NCBI RefSeq assembly: GCF_018687715.1
Contig: NC_056758.1
Span: forward strand, 21,742,501-21,806,500
Direction of reading: 5' to 3'
Source of the DNA: Carya illinoinensis
Lineage: Eukaryota > Streptophyta > Magnoliopsida > Fagales > Juglandaceae
DNA: 64,000 nucleotides
Shown in pieces: positions 50,180 through 63,981 of this stretch (the first letter of the stretch is position 1; each line of letters starts with the position of its first letter). The notes under the pieces were generated by a model. The model was not told where the DNA came from. It was given only the letters and a program-made list of their open reading frames with translations, and did no database searches. A program made the translations under genes and the position numbers.

Positions 50180-51164
50180 TTATGTGGGCATCCAAAGCGA
50201 GGAATGAAAGAATAGGCTGGTTTCCTTGTGTAAATTGCTCCAGTGCAACAACTAAACAAGTATGGTCAAGGTGAGGTATAAACGATGAAATTTTCCATAT
50301 GAAAATGGTCTAAAACGCTTCGGCTAGGGGCCAACTTGTCGCAACGGCCATTAAGGATCGCCTTGGTGCCGATTGGCAGTGATTCGAGCATTATCGACAT
50401 GGGAGTGTGTCATGTCTTTGATAAAGCCTAATCATCAAATTCAAACTTAGAATGTTGGAAAACGACAAGAAAATCAATATGATCAGAATGAAAAAAATGG
50501 TTACGAAGAACAAAAAAGGAAATTAAACTCAAAACATTGTTGAGAGATGACTAAATCTTGTGCAACTCGATTACATCCTTTGAATCAAGCTAAAAGCTTA
50601 ACGATGCGGTAGATGGGGAACCTTAGGGGAAGGTGGCAATTCTTGAAGTTGGGGAAACTAAATTGTAAGCTTTATGTTTGCTTCAAATCGAAGAATGAAA
50701 CAAACGATTGGTTTCTTGTTGTAAATTCGTTCAATGCCAGAACTAAACTAGTATGGTAGAGGTGGGGTGGAAACGATGACATTACGGATGAGGAAATGGT
50801 GTGAATGGCATGGGCTAGGGGCGGACTTGTCGCAATGCACAAGAAGGAGAATTTAGGTCGGATTGGCGGTGATTTCAGCATTATCCACATGGCCTTTCTT
50901 TTATTGACAGGTTTTGGATCCAGCCTAATCTTCTAAGTCAATCTTAGAATGATGACAAACAAAAAAAGAAAGTAATAAGGTCCGTATAAAAAATGTAATA
51001 AAGAACTAAAAAGAAAATTACGGCCAAAACATTGTTGAGAGATTACTAATCTCGTGTAAGTCAATTACTTCCCTTAATTCAACCTAAAAGGATAACCACG
51101 GGTAGATGGGGAACGTTAGAGGCGTGTGGCACTTGTTGGACCTGAGGGAAACAAAATCTAAGGT
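50180..51164 (+). repeat. Unit 52, A1-B1
   Basis: B starts at 50672. Private: attgctccag, aaggtccg, attacggcc (the last also in U55). Confidence 0.95.
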
Positions 51165-52151
51165 TTATGTGGGCATCCAAATCGAGGAATGAATCAATAG
51201 ACGGGTTTCCTTGTGTAAATTGTTCCAGTGCAAGAACTAGACAAGTAAGGTCAAGGTGGGGTGTAAACGATGAAATTTTCATTCTGAAAATGCTCTAAAA
51301 GGCTTCGGCTAGGGGCCAACTTGTCGCAACGGCCATGAAGGATCGCCTTGGTGCCGATTGGCAGTGATTCGAGCATTATCGACATGGCAGTGTGTCATGT
51401 CTTTGATAAAGCCTAATCATCAAATTCAATCTTAGAATGTTGGAAAACGACAAGAAAATCAATATGATCAGAATGAAAAAAATGGTTACGAAGTACAGAA
51501 TAGGAAATTAAAATCAAAACATTGTTGAGAGATGACTAAATCTTGCGCAACTCGATTACATCCTTTGAATCAAGCTAAAAGCTTAACGATGCGGTAGATG
51601 GGGGGAACCTTACGGGAATGTGGCACTTCTTGAAGTTGAGGAAACTAAATTGTAGGGTTTATGTTTCCTTCAACTCGAGGAATGAAACAAAATATTGGTT
51701 TCTTGTTGTAAATTCGTTCAATGCCAGAACTGAACTAGTACGGTTGAGGTGGGGTGCAAACGATGACATTCCGAATGAGGAAATGGTGTGAATGGCATGG
51801 GCTTGGGGTGGACTTGTCGCAGTGCACAAGAAGGAGAATTTAGGTCGGATTGGCGGTGATTTCAGCATTATCCACATGGCCTTTCTTTTATTGACAGGTT
51901 TTGGATCCAGCCTAATCTTCTAAGTCAATCTTAGAATGATGACAAACAAAAAAAGAAAGTAATAAGATCCGTATAAAAAATGTAATAAAGAACTAAAAAG
52001 AAAATTACGCCCAAAACATTGTTGAGAGATTACTAATCTCGTCTAAGTCAATTACTTCCCTTAATTCAACCTAAAAGGATAACCACGGGTAGATGGGGAA
52101 CGTTAGAGGCGTGTGGCACTTGTTGGACCTGAGGGAAACAAAATCTAAGGT
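51165..52151 (+). repeat. Unit 53, A2 with B2-to-B1 hybrid half
   Basis: B starts at 51659. Private: gaagtacag, gtagggttt, actcgagg (new CTCGAG site). B1 from about 51837. Joint of the 2958-bp duplication. Confidence 0.95.
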
Positions 52152-53137
52152 TTATGTGGGCATCCAAATCGAGGAATGAATCAATAGACGGGTTTCCTTG
52201 TGTAAATTGTTCCAGTGCAAGAACTAGACAAGTAAGGTCAAGGTGGGGTGTAAACGATGAAATTTTCATTGTGAAAATGCTCTAAAAGGCTTCGGCTAGG
52301 GGCCAACTTGTTGCAACGGCCATGAAGGATCGCCTTGGTGCCGATTGGCAGTGATTCGAGCATTATCGACATGGCAGTGTGTCATGTCTTTGATAAAGCC
52401 TAATCATCAAATTCAATCTTAGAATATTGGAAAACGACAAGAAAATCAATATGATCAGAATGAAAAAAATGGTTACGAAGAACAGAATAGGAAATTAAAA
52501 ACAAAACATTGTTGAGAGATGACTAAATCTTGCGCAACTCGATTACATCTTTTGAATCAAGCTAAATGCTTAACGATGCGGTAGATGGGGGGAACCTTAC
52601 GGGAATGTGGCACTTCTTGAAGTTGAGGAAACTAAATTGTAAGGTTTATGTTTCCTTCAACTCGAAGAATGAAACAAAATATTGGTTTCTTGTTGTAAAT
52701 TCGTTCAATGCCAGAACTGAACTAGTACGGTTGAGGCGGGGTGCAAACGATGACATTCCGAATGAGGAAATGGTGTGAATGGCATGGGCTTGGGGTGGAC
52801 TTGTCGCAATGCACAAGAAGGAGAACCTAGCTCGGATTGGCGGTGATTTCAGCATTATTCACATGGCCTTTCTCTTATTGAGTGGTGTTGGATCCAGCCT
52901 AAGCTTCTAAGTCAATCTTAGAATGATAAGAAACAACAAAGAAAGTGATAAGATCCGTATAAAAAATGTTATAAAGAACTAAAAAGAAAATTAGGCCCAA
53001 AACATTGTTGAGAGACTACTAATCATGTGTAAGTCAATTACTTCCCCTAATTCAACCTAAAAGGATAAGCACGGGTAGATGGGGAACGTTAGAGGCGTGT
53101 GGCACTTATTGGACCTGAGGGAAACTAAATGTAAGGT
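52152..53137 (+). repeat. Unit 54, A2-B2
   Basis: B starts at 52646. Copy of U51 up to agtgataag (same 70-codon frame at 52566-52778). Private: gtggtgttgg; aatcatgtg and cccctaattc recur in U60. Confidence 0.95.
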
Positions 53138-54123
53138 TTATGTGGGCATCCAAAGCGAGGAATGAAAGAATAGACTGGTTTCCTTGTGTAAATTGGTACA
53201 GTGCAAGAACTAAACAAGTATGGTCAAGCTGAGGTGTAAACGATGAAATTTTCCATATGAAAATGGTCTAAAACGCTTCGGCTAGGGGCCAACTTGTCGC
53301 AACGGCCATTAAGGATCGCCTTGGTGCCGATTGGCAGTGATTCGAGCATTATCGACATGGGAGTGTGTCATGTCTTTGATAAAGCCTAATCATCAAATTC
53401 AAACTTAGAATGTTGGAAAACGACAAGAAAATCAATATGATCAGAATGAAAAAAATGGTTACGAAGAACAAAAAAGGAAATTAAACTCAAAACATTGTTG
53501 AGAGATGACTAAATCTTGTGCAACTCGATTACATCCTTTTGAATCAAGCTAAAAGCTTAACGATGCGGTAGATGGGGAACCTTAGGGGAAGGTGGCAATT
53601 CTTGAAGTTGGGGAAACTAAATTGTAAGCTTTATGTTTGCTTCAAATCGAAGAATGAAACAAACGATTGGTTTCTTGTTGTAAATTCGTTCAATGCCAGA
53701 ACTAAACTAGTATGGTAGAGGTGGGGTGGAAACGATGACATTACGGATGAGGAAATGGTGTGAATGGCATGGGCTAGGGGCGGACTTGTCGCAATGCACA
53801 AGAAGGAGAATTTAGGTCGGATTGGCGGTGATTTCAGCATTATCCACATGGCCTTTCTTTTATTGACAGGTTTTGGATCCAGCCTAATCTTCTAAGTCAA
53901 TCTTAGAATGATGACAAACAAAAAAAGAAAGTAATAAGATCCGTATAAAAAATGTAATAAAGAACTAAAAAGAAAATTACGGCCAAAACATTGTTGAGAG
54001 ATTACTAATCTCGTGTAAGTCAATTACTTCCCTTAATTCAACCTAAAAGGATAACCACGGGTAGATGGGGAACGTTAGAGGCGTGTGGCACTTGTTGGAC
54101 CTGAGGGAAACAAAATCTAAGGT
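53138..54123 (+). repeat. Unit 55, A1-B1
   Basis: B starts at 53631. Private: ttggtacag, caagctgagg, catccttttg (+1 T). Confidence 0.94.
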
Positions 54124-55109
54124 TTATGTGGGCATCCAAATCGAGGAATGAATCAATAGACGGGTTTCCTTGTGTAAATTGTTCCAGTGCAAGAACTAGA
54201 CAAGTAAGGTCAAGTTGGGGTGTAAACGATGAAATTTTCATTGTGAAAATGTTCTAAAAGGATACGGCTAGGGGCCAACTTGTTGCAACGGCCATGAAGG
54301 ATCGCCTTGGTGCCGATTGGCAGTGATTCGAGCATTATCGACATGGCAGTGTGTCATGTCTTTGATAAAGCCTAATCATCAAATTCAATCTTAGAATATT
54401 GGAAAACGACAAGAAAATCAATATGATCAGAATGAAAAAAATGGTTACGAAGAACAGAATAGGAAATTAAAATCAAAACATTGTTGAGAGATGACTAAAT
54501 CTTGCGCAACTCGATTACATCTTTTGAATCAAGCTAAAAGCTTAACGATGCGGTAGATGGGGGGAACCTTACGGGAATGTGGCACTTCTTGAAGTTGAGG
54601 AAACTAAATTGTAAGGTTTATGTTTCCTTCAACTCGAAGAATGAAACAAAATATTGGTTTCTTGTTGTAAATTCGTTCAATGCCAGAACCGAACTAGTAC
54701 GGTTGAGGCGGGGTGCAAACGATGACATTCCGAATGAGGAAATGGTGTGAATGGCATGGGCTTGGGGTGGACTTGTCGCAATGCACAAGAAGGAGAACCT
54801 AGCTCGGATTGGCGGTGATTGCAGCATTATTCACATGGCCTTTCTCTTATTGAGTGGTTTTGGATCCAGCCTAAGCTTCTAAGTCAATCTTGGAATGATA
54901 AGAAACAACAAAGAAAGTAATAAGATCCGTATAAAAAATGTTATAAAGAACTAAAAAGAAAATTAGGCCCAAAACATTGTTGAGAGACTACTAATCTTGT
55001 GTAAGTCAATTACTTCCCTTAATTCAACCTAAAAGGATAAGCACGAGTAGATGGGGAACGTTAGAGGCGTGTGGCACTTATTGGACCTGAGGGAAACTAA
55101 ATGTAAGGT
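54124..55109 (+). repeat. Unit 56, A2-B2
   Basis: B starts at 54618. Private: caagttgggg, aaggatacgg, agaaccgaac, gattgcagc. Shares cttggaatg with U58. Confidence 0.94.
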
Positions 55110-56094
55110 TTATGTGGGCATCCAAAGCGAGGAATGAAAGAATAGACTGGTTTCCTTGTGTAAATTGGTCCAGTATAAGAACTAAACAAGTATGGTCAAG
55201 GTGAGGTGTAAACGATGAAATTTTCCATATGAAAATGGTCTAAAACGCTTCGGCTAGGGCCCAACTTGTCGCAACGGCCATTAAGGATCGCCTTGGTGCC
55301 GATTGGCAGTGATTCGAGCATTATCGACATGGGAGTGTGTCATGTCTTTGATAAAGCCTAATCATCAAATTCAAACTTAGAATGTTGGAAAACGACAAGA
55401 AAATCAATATGATCAGAATGAAAAAAATGGTTACGAAGAACAAAAAAGGAAATTAAACTCAAAACATTGTTGAGAGATGACTAAATCTTGTGCAACTCGA
55501 TTACATCCTTTGAATCAAGCTAAAAGCTTAACGATGCGGTAGATGGGGAACCTTAGGGGAAGGTGGCAATTCTTGAAGTTGGGGAAACTAAATTGTAAGC
55601 TTTATGTTTGCTTCAAATCGAAGAATGAAACAAACGATTGGTTTCTTGTTGTAAATTCGTTCAATGCCAGAACTAAACTAGTATGGTAGAGGTGGGGTGG
55701 AAACGATGACATTACGGATGAGGAAATGGTGTGAATGGCATGGGCTAGGGGCGGACTTGTCGCAATGCACAAGAAGGAGAATTTAGGTCGGATTGGCGGT
55801 GATTTCAGCATTATCCACATGGCCTTTCTTTTATTGACAGGTTTTGGATCCAGCCTAATCTTCTAAGTCAATCTTAGAATGATGACAAACAAAAAAATAA
55901 AGTAATAAGATCCGTATAAAAAATGTTATAAAGAACTAAAAAGAAAATTACGCCCAAAACATTGTTGAGAGATTACTAATCTCGTGTAAGTCAATTACTT
56001 CCCTTAATTTAACCTAAAAGGATAACCACGGGTAGATGGGGAACGTTAGAGGCGTGTGGCACTTGTTGGACCTGAGGGAAACAAAATCTAAGGT
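55110..56094 (+). repeat. Unit 57, A1-B1
   Basis: B starts at 55602. Private: cagtataag, aaaaaaataaag. Shares agggcccaac with U61 and aatttaacc with U59. Confidence 0.94.
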
Positions 56095-57080
56095 TTATGT
56101 GGGCATCCAAATCGAGGAATGAATCAATAGACGGGTTTCCTTGTGTAAATTGTTCCAGTGCAAGAACTAGACAAGTAAGGTCAAGGTGGGGTGTAAACGA
56201 TGAAATTTTCATTCTGAAAATGCTCTAAAAGGCTTCGGCTAGGGGCCAACTTGTCGCAACGGCCATGAAGGATCGCCTTGGTGCCGATTGGCAGTGATTC
56301 GAGCATTATCGACATGGCAGTGTGCCATGTGTTTGATAAAGCCTAATCATCAAATTCAATCTTAGAATGTTGGAAAACGACAAGAAAATCAATATGATCA
56401 GAATGAAAAAACTGGTTACGAAGAACAGAATAGGAAATTAAAATCAAAACATTGTTGAGAGATGACTAAATCTTGCGCAACTCGATTACATCTTTTGAAT
56501 CAAGCTAAAAGCTTAACGATGCGGTAGATGGGGGGAACCTTACGGGAATGTGGCACTTCTTGTAGTTGAGGAAACTAAATTGTAAGGTTTATGTTTGCTT
56601 CAACTCGAAGAATGAAACAAAATATTGGTTTCTTGTTGTAAATTCGTTCAATGCCAGAACTGAACTAGTACGGTTGAGGCGGGGTGCAAACGATGACATT
56701 CCGAATGAGGAAATGGTGTGAATGGCATGGGCTTGGGGTGGACTTGTCGCAATGCACAAGAAGGAGAACCTAGCTCGGATTGGCGGTGATTTCAGCATTA
56801 TTCACATGGCCTTTCTCTTATTGAGTGGTTTTGGATCCAGCCTAAGCTTCTAAGTCAATCTTGGAATGATAAGAAACAACAAAGAAAGTAATAAGATCCG
56901 TATAAAAAATGTTATAAAGAACTAAAAAGAAAATTAGGCCCAAAACATTGTTGAGAGACTACTAATCTTGTGTAAGTCAATTACTTCCCTTAATTCAACC
57001 TAAAAGGATAAGCACGAGTAGATGGGGAACGTTAGAGGCGTGTGGCACTTATTGGACCTGAGGGAAACTAAATGTAAGGT
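56095..57080 (+). repeat. Unit 58, A2-B2
   Basis: B starts at 56589 (tttgcttcaactcg). Private: gtgccatgtg, aaaactggtt, cttgtagttg. Confidence 0.94.
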
Positions 57081-58065
57081 TTATGTGGGCATCCAAAGCG
57101 AGGAATGAAAGAATAGGCTGGTTTCCTTGTGTAAATTGGTCCAGTGCAACAACTAAACAAGTATGGTCAAGGTGAGGTATAAACGATGAAATTTTCCATA
57201 TGAAAATGGTCTAAAACGCTTCGGCTAGGGGCCAACTGGTCGCAACGGCCATTAAGGATCACCTTGGTGCCGATTGCCAGTGATTCGAGCATTATCGACA
57301 TGGGAGTGTGTCATGTCTTTGATAAAGCCTAATCAACAAATTCAAACTTAGAATGTTGGAAAACGACAAGAAAATCAATATGATCAGAATGAAAAAAATG
57401 GTTACGAAGAACAAAAAAGGAAATTAAACTCAAAACATTGTTGAGAGATGACTAAATCTTGTGCAACTCGATTACATCCTTTGAATCAAGCTAAAAGCTT
57501 AACGATGCGGTAGATGGGGAACCTTAGGGGAAGGTGGCAATTCTTGAAGTTGGGGAAACTAAATTGTAAGCTTTATGTTTGCTTCAAATCGAAGAATGAA
57601 AAAAACGATTGGTTTCTTGTTGTAAATTCGTTCAATGCCAGAACTAAACTAGTATGGTAGAGGTGGGGTGGAAACGATGACATTACGGATGAGGAAATGG
57701 TGTGAATGGCATGGGCTAGGGGCGGACTTGTCGCAATGCACAAGAAGGAGAATTTAGGTCGGATTGGCGGTGATTTCAGCATTATCCACATGGCCTTTCT
57801 TTTATTGACAGGTTTTGGATCCAGCCTAATCTTCTAAGTCAATCTTAGAATGATGACAAACAAAAAAAGAAAGTAATAAGATCCGTATAAAAAATGTTAT
57901 AAAGAACTAAAAAGAAAATTACGCCCAAAACATTGTTGAGAGATTACTAATCTCGTGTAAGTCAATTACTTCCCTTAATTTAACCTAAAAGGATAACCAC
58001 GGGTAGATGGGGAACGTTAGAGGCGTGTGGCACTTGTTGGACCTGAGGGAAACAAAATCTAAGGT
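57081..58065 (+). repeat. Unit 59, A1-B1
   Basis: B starts at 57573. Private: caactggtcgc, attgccagtg, aatcaacaa. Shares gaaaaaaacg with U46. Confidence 0.94.
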
Positions 58066-59051
58066 TTATGTGGGCATCCAAATCGAGGAATGAATCAATA
58101 GACGGGTTTCCTTGTGTAAATTGTTCCAGTGCAAGAACTAGACAAGTAAGGTCAAGGTGGGGTGTAAACGATGAAATTTTCATTCTGAAAATGCTCTAAA
58201 AGGCTTCGGCTAGGAGCCAACTTGTCGCAACGGCCATGAAGGATCGCCTTGGTGCCGATTGGCAGTGATTCGAGCATTATCGACATGGCAGTGTGTCATG
58301 TCTTTGATAAAGCCTAATCATCAAATTCAATCTTAGACTGTTGGCAAACGACAAGAAAATCAATATGATCAGAATGAAAAAAGTGGTTACAAAGAACAGA
58401 ATAGGAAATTAAAATCAAAACATTGTTGAGAGATGACTAAATCTTGCGCAACTCGATTACATCTTTTGAATCAAGATAAAAGCTTAACGATGCGGTAGAT
58501 GGGGGGAACCTTACGGGAATGTGGCACTTCTTGAAGTTGAGGAAACTAAATTGTAAGGTTTACGTTTCCTTCAACTCGAAGAATGAAACAAAATATTGGT
58601 TTCTTGTTGTAAATTCGTTCAATGCCAGAACTGAACTAGTACGGTTGAGGCGGGGTGCAAACGATGACATTCCGAATGAGGAAATGGTGTGAATGGCATG
58701 GGCTTGGGGTGGACTTGTCGCAATGCACAAGAAGGAGAACCTAGCTCGGATTGGCGGTGATTTCAGCATTATTCACATGGCCTTTCTCTTATTGAGTGGT
58801 TTTGGATCCAGCCTAAGCTTCTAAGTCAATCTTAGAATGATAAGAAACAACAAAGAAAGTAATAAGATCCGTATAAAAAATGTTATAAAGAACTAAAAAG
58901 AAAACTAGGCCCAAAACATTGTTGAGAGACTACTAATCATGTGTAAGTCAATTACTTCCCCTAATTCAACCTAAAAGGATAAGCACGGGTAGATGGGGAA
59001 CGTTAGAGGCGTGTGGCACTTATTGGACCTGAGGGAAACTAAATCTAAGGT
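58066..59051 (+). repeat. Unit 60, A2-B2
   Basis: B starts at 58560 (tttacgtttcc). Private: aggagccaac, gactgttggc, aaagtggtt, caagataaaag, gaaaactagg. Confidence 0.94.
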
Positions 59052-60036
59052 TTATGTGGGCATCCAAAGCGAGGAATGAAAGAATAGACTGGTTTCCTTG
59101 TGTAAATTGGTCCAGTGCAAGAACTAAACAAGTATGGTCAAGGTGAGGTGTAAACGATGAAATTTTCCATATGAAAATGGTCTAAAACGCTTCGGCTAGG
59201 GCCCAACTTGTCGCAACGGCCATTAAGGATCGCCTTGGTGCCGATTGGCAGTGATTCGAGCATTATCGACATGGGAGTGTGTCATGTCTTTGATAAAGCC
59301 TAATCATCAAATACAAACTTAGAATGTTGGAAAACGACTAGAAAATCAATATGATCAGAATGAAAAAAATGGTTACGAAGAACAAAAAAGGAAATTAAAC
59401 TCAAAACATTGTTGAGAGATGACTAATTCTTGTGCAACTCGATTACATCCTTTGAATCAAGCTAAAAGCTTAACGATGCGCTAGATGGGGAACCTTACGG
59501 GAATGTGGCAATTCTTGAAGTTGGGGAAACTAAATTGTAAGCTTTATGTTTGCTTCAAGTCGAAGAATGAAACAAACGATTGGTTTCTTGTTGTAAATTC
59601 GTTCAATGCCAGAACTAAACTAGTATGGTAGAGGTGGGGTGGAAACGATGACATTACGGATGAGGAAATGGTGTGAATGGCATGGGCTAGGGGCGGACTT
59701 GTCGCAATGCACAAGAAGGAGAATTTAGGGCGGATTGACGGTGATTTCAGCATTATCCACATGGCCTTTCTTTTATTGACAGGTTTTGGATCCAGCCTAA
59801 TCTTCTAAGTCAATCTTAGAATGATGAGAAACAAAAAAAGAAAGTAATAAGATCCGTATAAAAAATGTTATAAAGAACTAAAGAGAAAATTACGCCCAAA
59901 ACATTGTTGAGAGATTACTAATCTCGTGTAAGTCAATTACTTCCCTTAATTCAACCTAAAAGGATAACCACGGGTAGATGGGGAACGTTAGAGGCGTGTG
60001 GCACTTGTTGGACCTGAGGGAAACTAAATCTAAGGT
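59052..60036 (+). repeat. Unit 61, A1-B1
   Basis: B starts at 59544. Shares atacaaac, gactaattc and gcgctagatg with U1, U14 and U21, so it is a distant sister of the left-hand A1. Private: aacgactag, cttcaagtcg, attgacggtg. Confidence 0.94.
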
Positions 60037-61025
60037 TTATGTGGGCATCCAAATCGAGGAATGAATCAATAGACGGGTTTCCTTTTATAAATTGATCCAG
60101 TGCAAGAACTAGACAAGTAAGGTCAAGGTGGGGGTGTAAACGATGAAATTTTCATTCTGAAAATGCTCTAAAAGGCTTCGGCTAGGGGCCAACTTGTCGC
60201 AACGGCCATGAAGGATCGCCTTGGTGCCGATTGGCAGTGATTCGAGCAATATCGACATGGAAGTGTGTCATGTCTTTGATAAAGCCTAATCATCAATTTC
60301 AATCTTTGAATGTTGGAAAACGACAAGAAAATCAATATGATCAGAATGAAAAAAATGGTTACGAAGAACAGAATAGGAAATTTAAATCAAAACATTGTTG
60401 AGAGATGACTAAATCTTGCGCAACTCGATTACATCATTTGAATCAAGCTAAAAGCTTAACGATGCGGTAGATGGGGGGAACCTTACGGGAATGTGGTAAT
60501 TCTTGAAGTTGGGGAAACTAAATTGTAAGCTTTATGTTTGCTTCAAATCGAAGAATGAAAGAAACGATTGGTTTCTTGTTGTAAATTCGTTCAATGCCAA
60601 AACTGAACTAGTATGGTAGAGGTGGGGTGGAAACGATGACATTACGGATGAGGAAATGGTGTGAATGGCATGGGCTAGGGATAGACTTGTCGCAATGCAC
60701 AAGAAGGAGAGAACCTAGCTCGGATTGGCGGTGATTTCAGCATTATTCACATGGCCTTTCTCTTGTTGAGTGGTTTTCGATCCAGCCTAATCTTCTAAGT
60801 CAATCTTAGAATGATGAGAAACAACAAAGAAAGTAATAAGATCCGTATAAAAAATGTTATAAAGAACTAAAAAGAAAATTACGCCCAAAACATTGTTGAG
60901 AGATTACTAATCTCGTGTAAGTCAATTACTTCCCTTAATTCAACCTAAAAGGACAACCACGGGTAGATGGGGAACGTTAGAGGCGTGTGGCACTTGTTGG
61001 ACCTGAGGGAAACTAAATCTAAGGT
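60037..61025 (+). repeat. Unit 62, A2 with mosaic B half, 989 bp
   Basis: B starts at 60532 as B1, becomes B2 near 60707 (gagagaacctagctcgg, 2 bp extra at the joint), then returns to B1-like sequence after ttttcgatcc. Private: cttttataaattgatcc, gagcaatatcg, aaatttaaatc, ggatagac. Confidence 0.93.
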
Positions 61026-62011
61026 TTATGTGGGCATCCAAATCGAGGAATGAATCAATAGACGGGTTTCCTTGTGTAAATTGTTTCAGTGCAAGAACTA
61101 GACAAGTAAGATCAAGGTGGGGTGTAAACGATGAAATTTTCATTGTGAAAATGCTCTAAAAGGCTTCGGCTCGGGGCCAACTTGTCGCAACGGCCATGAA
61201 GGATCCCCTTGGTGCCGATTGGCAGTGATTCGAGCATTATCGACATGGAAGTGTGTCATGTCATTGATAAAGCCTAATAATCAAATTCAATCTTAGAATG
61301 TTGGAAAACGACAACAAAATCAATATGATCAGAATGAAAAAAATGGTTACGAAGAACAGATTAGGAAATTAAAATCAAAACGTTGTTGAGAGATGACTAA
61401 ATCTTGCGCAACTCGATTACATCCTTTGAATCAAGCTAAAAGCTTAACGATGCGGTAGATGAGGGGAACCTTACGGGAATGTGGCACTTCTTGAAGTTGA
61501 GGAAACTAAATTGTAAGGTTTATGTTTCCTTCAACTCGAAGAATGAAACAAAATATTGGTTTCTTGGTGTAAATTCGTTCAATGCCAGAACTGAACTAGT
61601 ACGGTTGAGGTGGGGTGCAAACGATGACATTCCGAATGAATAAATGGTGTGAATGACATGGGCTTGGGGTGGACTTGTCGCAATTCACAAGAAGGAGAAC
61701 CTAGCTCGGATTGGCGGTGATTTCAGCATTATTCACATGGCCTTTCTCTTATTGAGTGGTTTTGGATCCAGCCTAAGCTTCTAAGTCAATCTTAGAATGA
61801 TAAGAAACAACAAAGAAAGTAATAAGATCCGTATAAAAAATGTTATAAAGAACTAAAAAGAAAATTAGGCCCAAAACATTGTTGAGAGACTACTAATCTT
61901 GTGTAAGTCAATTACTTCCCTTAATTCAACCTAAAAGGATAAGCACGGGTAGATGGGGAACGTTACAGGCGTGTGGCACTTATTGGACCTGAGGGAAACT
62001 AAATCTAAGGT
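61026..62011 (+). repeat. Unit 63, A2-B2
   Basis: B starts at 61520. Private: ttgtttcag, aagatcaagg, gctcggggcc, ggatcccc, tcattgat, aataatc, acaacaaaatc, gatgagggg. Confidence 0.94.
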
Positions 62012-62995
62012 TTATGTGGGCATCCAAAGCGAGGACTGAAAGAATAGACAGGTTTCCTTGTGTAAATTGGTCCAGTGCAAGAACTAAACAAGTATGGTCA
62101 AGGTGAGGTGTAAACGATGAAATTTTCCATATGAAAATGGTCTAAAACGCTTCGGCTAGGGGCCAACTTGTCGCAACGGCCATTAAGGATCGCCTTGGTG
62201 CCGATTGGCAGTGATTCGAGCATTATCGACATGGGAGTGTGTCATGTCTTTGATAAAGCCTAATCATCAAATACAAACTTAGAATGTTGGAAAACGACAA
62301 GAAAATCAATATGATCAGAATGAAAAAAATGGTTACAAAGAACAAAAAAGGAAATTAAACTCAAAACATTGTTGAGAGATGACTAATTCTTGTGCAACTC
62401 GATTACATCCTTTGAATCAAGCTAAAAGCTTAACGATGCGCTAGATGGGGAACCTTACGGGAATGTGGCAATTCTTGAAGTTGGGGAAACTAAATTGTAA
62501 GCTTTATGTTTGCTTCAAATCGAAGAATGAAACAAACGATTGGTTTCTTGTTGTAAATTCGTTCAATGCCAGAACTAAACTAGTATGGTAGAGGTGGGGT
62601 GGAAACGATGACATTACGGATAAGGAAATGGTGTGAATGGCATGGGCTAGGGGCAGACTTGTCGCAATGCACAAGAAGGAGAATTTAGGTCGGATTGGCG
62701 GTGATTTCAGCATTATTCACATGGCCTTTCTTTTATTGACAGGTTTTGGATCCAACCTAATCTTCCAAGTCAATCTTAGAACGATGAGAAACAACAAAGA
62801 AAGTAATAAGATCCGTATAAAAAATGTTATAAAGAACTAAAAAGAAAATTACGCCCAAAACATTGTTGAGAGATTACTAATCTCGTGTAAGTCAATTACT
62901 TCCCTTAATTCAACCTAAAAGGATAACCACGGGTAGATGGGGAACGTTAGAGGCGTGTGGCACTTGTTGGACTTGAGGGAAACTAAATCTAAGGT
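62012..62995 (+). repeat. Unit 64, A1-B1
   Basis: B starts at 62504. Close to U61. Private: gaggactg, gacaggtttcc, ggataagg, ggatccaacc, cttccaagtc, which opens a 67-codon plus-strand frame (62637-62840). Confidence 0.94.
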
Positions 62996-63981
62996 TTATG
63001 TGGGCATCCAAATCGAGGAATGAATCAATAGATGGGTTTCCTTGTGTAAATTGTTCCAGTGCAAGAACTAGACAAGTAAGGTCAAGGTGGGGTGTAAACG
63101 ATGAAATTTTCATTGTGAAAATGCTCTAAAAGGCTTCGGCTAGGGGCCAACTTGTCGCAACGGCCATGAAGGATCGCCTTGGTGCCGATTGGCAGTGATT
63201 CGAGCATTATCGACATGGAAGTGTGTCATGTCTTTGATAAAGCCTAATCATCAAATTCAATCTTAGAATGTTGGAAAACGACAAGAAAATCAATATGATC
63301 AGAATGAAAAAAATGGTTACGAAGAACAGAATAGGAAATTAAAATGAAAACATTGTTGAGAGATGACAAAATCTTGCGCAACTCGATTACATCGTTTGAA
63401 TCAAGCTAAAAGCTTAACGATGCGGTAGATGGGGGGAACCTTACGGGAATGTGGCACTTCTTGAAGTTGAGGAAACTAAATTGTAAGGTTTATGTTTCCT
63501 TCAACTCGAAGAATGAAACAAAATATTGGTTTCTTGGTGTAAATTCGTTCAATGCCAGAACTGAACTAGTACGGTTGAGGTGGGGTGCAAACGATGACAT
63601 TCCGAATGAATAAATGGTGTGAATGACATGGGCTTGGGGTGGACTTGTCGCAATTCACAAGAAGGAGAACCTAGCTCGGATTGGCGGTGATTTCAGCATT
63701 ATTCACATGGCCTTTCTCTTATTGAGTGGTTTTGGATCCAGCCTAAGCTTCTAAGTCAATCTTAGAATGATAAGAAACAACAAAGAAAGTAATAAGATCC
63801 GTATAAAAAATGTTATAAAGAACTAAAAAGAAAATTAGGCCCAAAACATTGTTGAGAGACTACTAATCTTGTGTAAGTCAATTACTTCCCTTAATTCAAC
63901 CTAAAAGGATAAGCACGGGTAGATGGGGAACGTTACAGGCGTGTGGCACTTATTGGACCTGAGGGAAACTAAATCTAAGGT
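62996..63981 (+). repeat. Unit 65, A2-B2
   Basis: B starts at 63490. B half matches U63 (gaatgacatggg, caattcacaag). Private: gatgggttt, aaaatgaaaac, gacaaaatc, acatcgtttg. Confidence 0.94.

Larger units (their letters stand above)
41310..51164 (+). repeat. Five regular 1971-bp HOR copies (U43-U52)
   Basis: A2-B2 (986) and A1-B1 (985) alternate without a slip for 9855 bp, exactly 5 x 1971. The order of small variants (gcgggg in B2; gagtag, aggctgg and gtataaac in A1) shows two sublineages interleaved: U44, U50 and U52 against U46 and U48. Confidence 0.94.
49194..52151 (+). repeat. 2958-bp three-unit segment (U51-U53), duplicated into the units that follow
   Basis: U51 and U54 share aaaaacaaaac, acatcttttg, gctaaatgctt and agtgataagatcc at a spacing of 2958 bp. 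The joint lies in U53, whose B half starts as B2 and becomes B1 from about 51837 (gaatttaggtcgg, attatccac). Confidence 0.85.
53138..60036 (+). repeat. Regular 1971-bp HOR, A1-B1/A2-B2 alternation (U55-U61)
   Basis: Three and a half HOR copies with more scattered single-base differences than the segment at 41-51 kb. U55 is one base longer because of catccttttg at about 53535. Confidence 0.9.
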
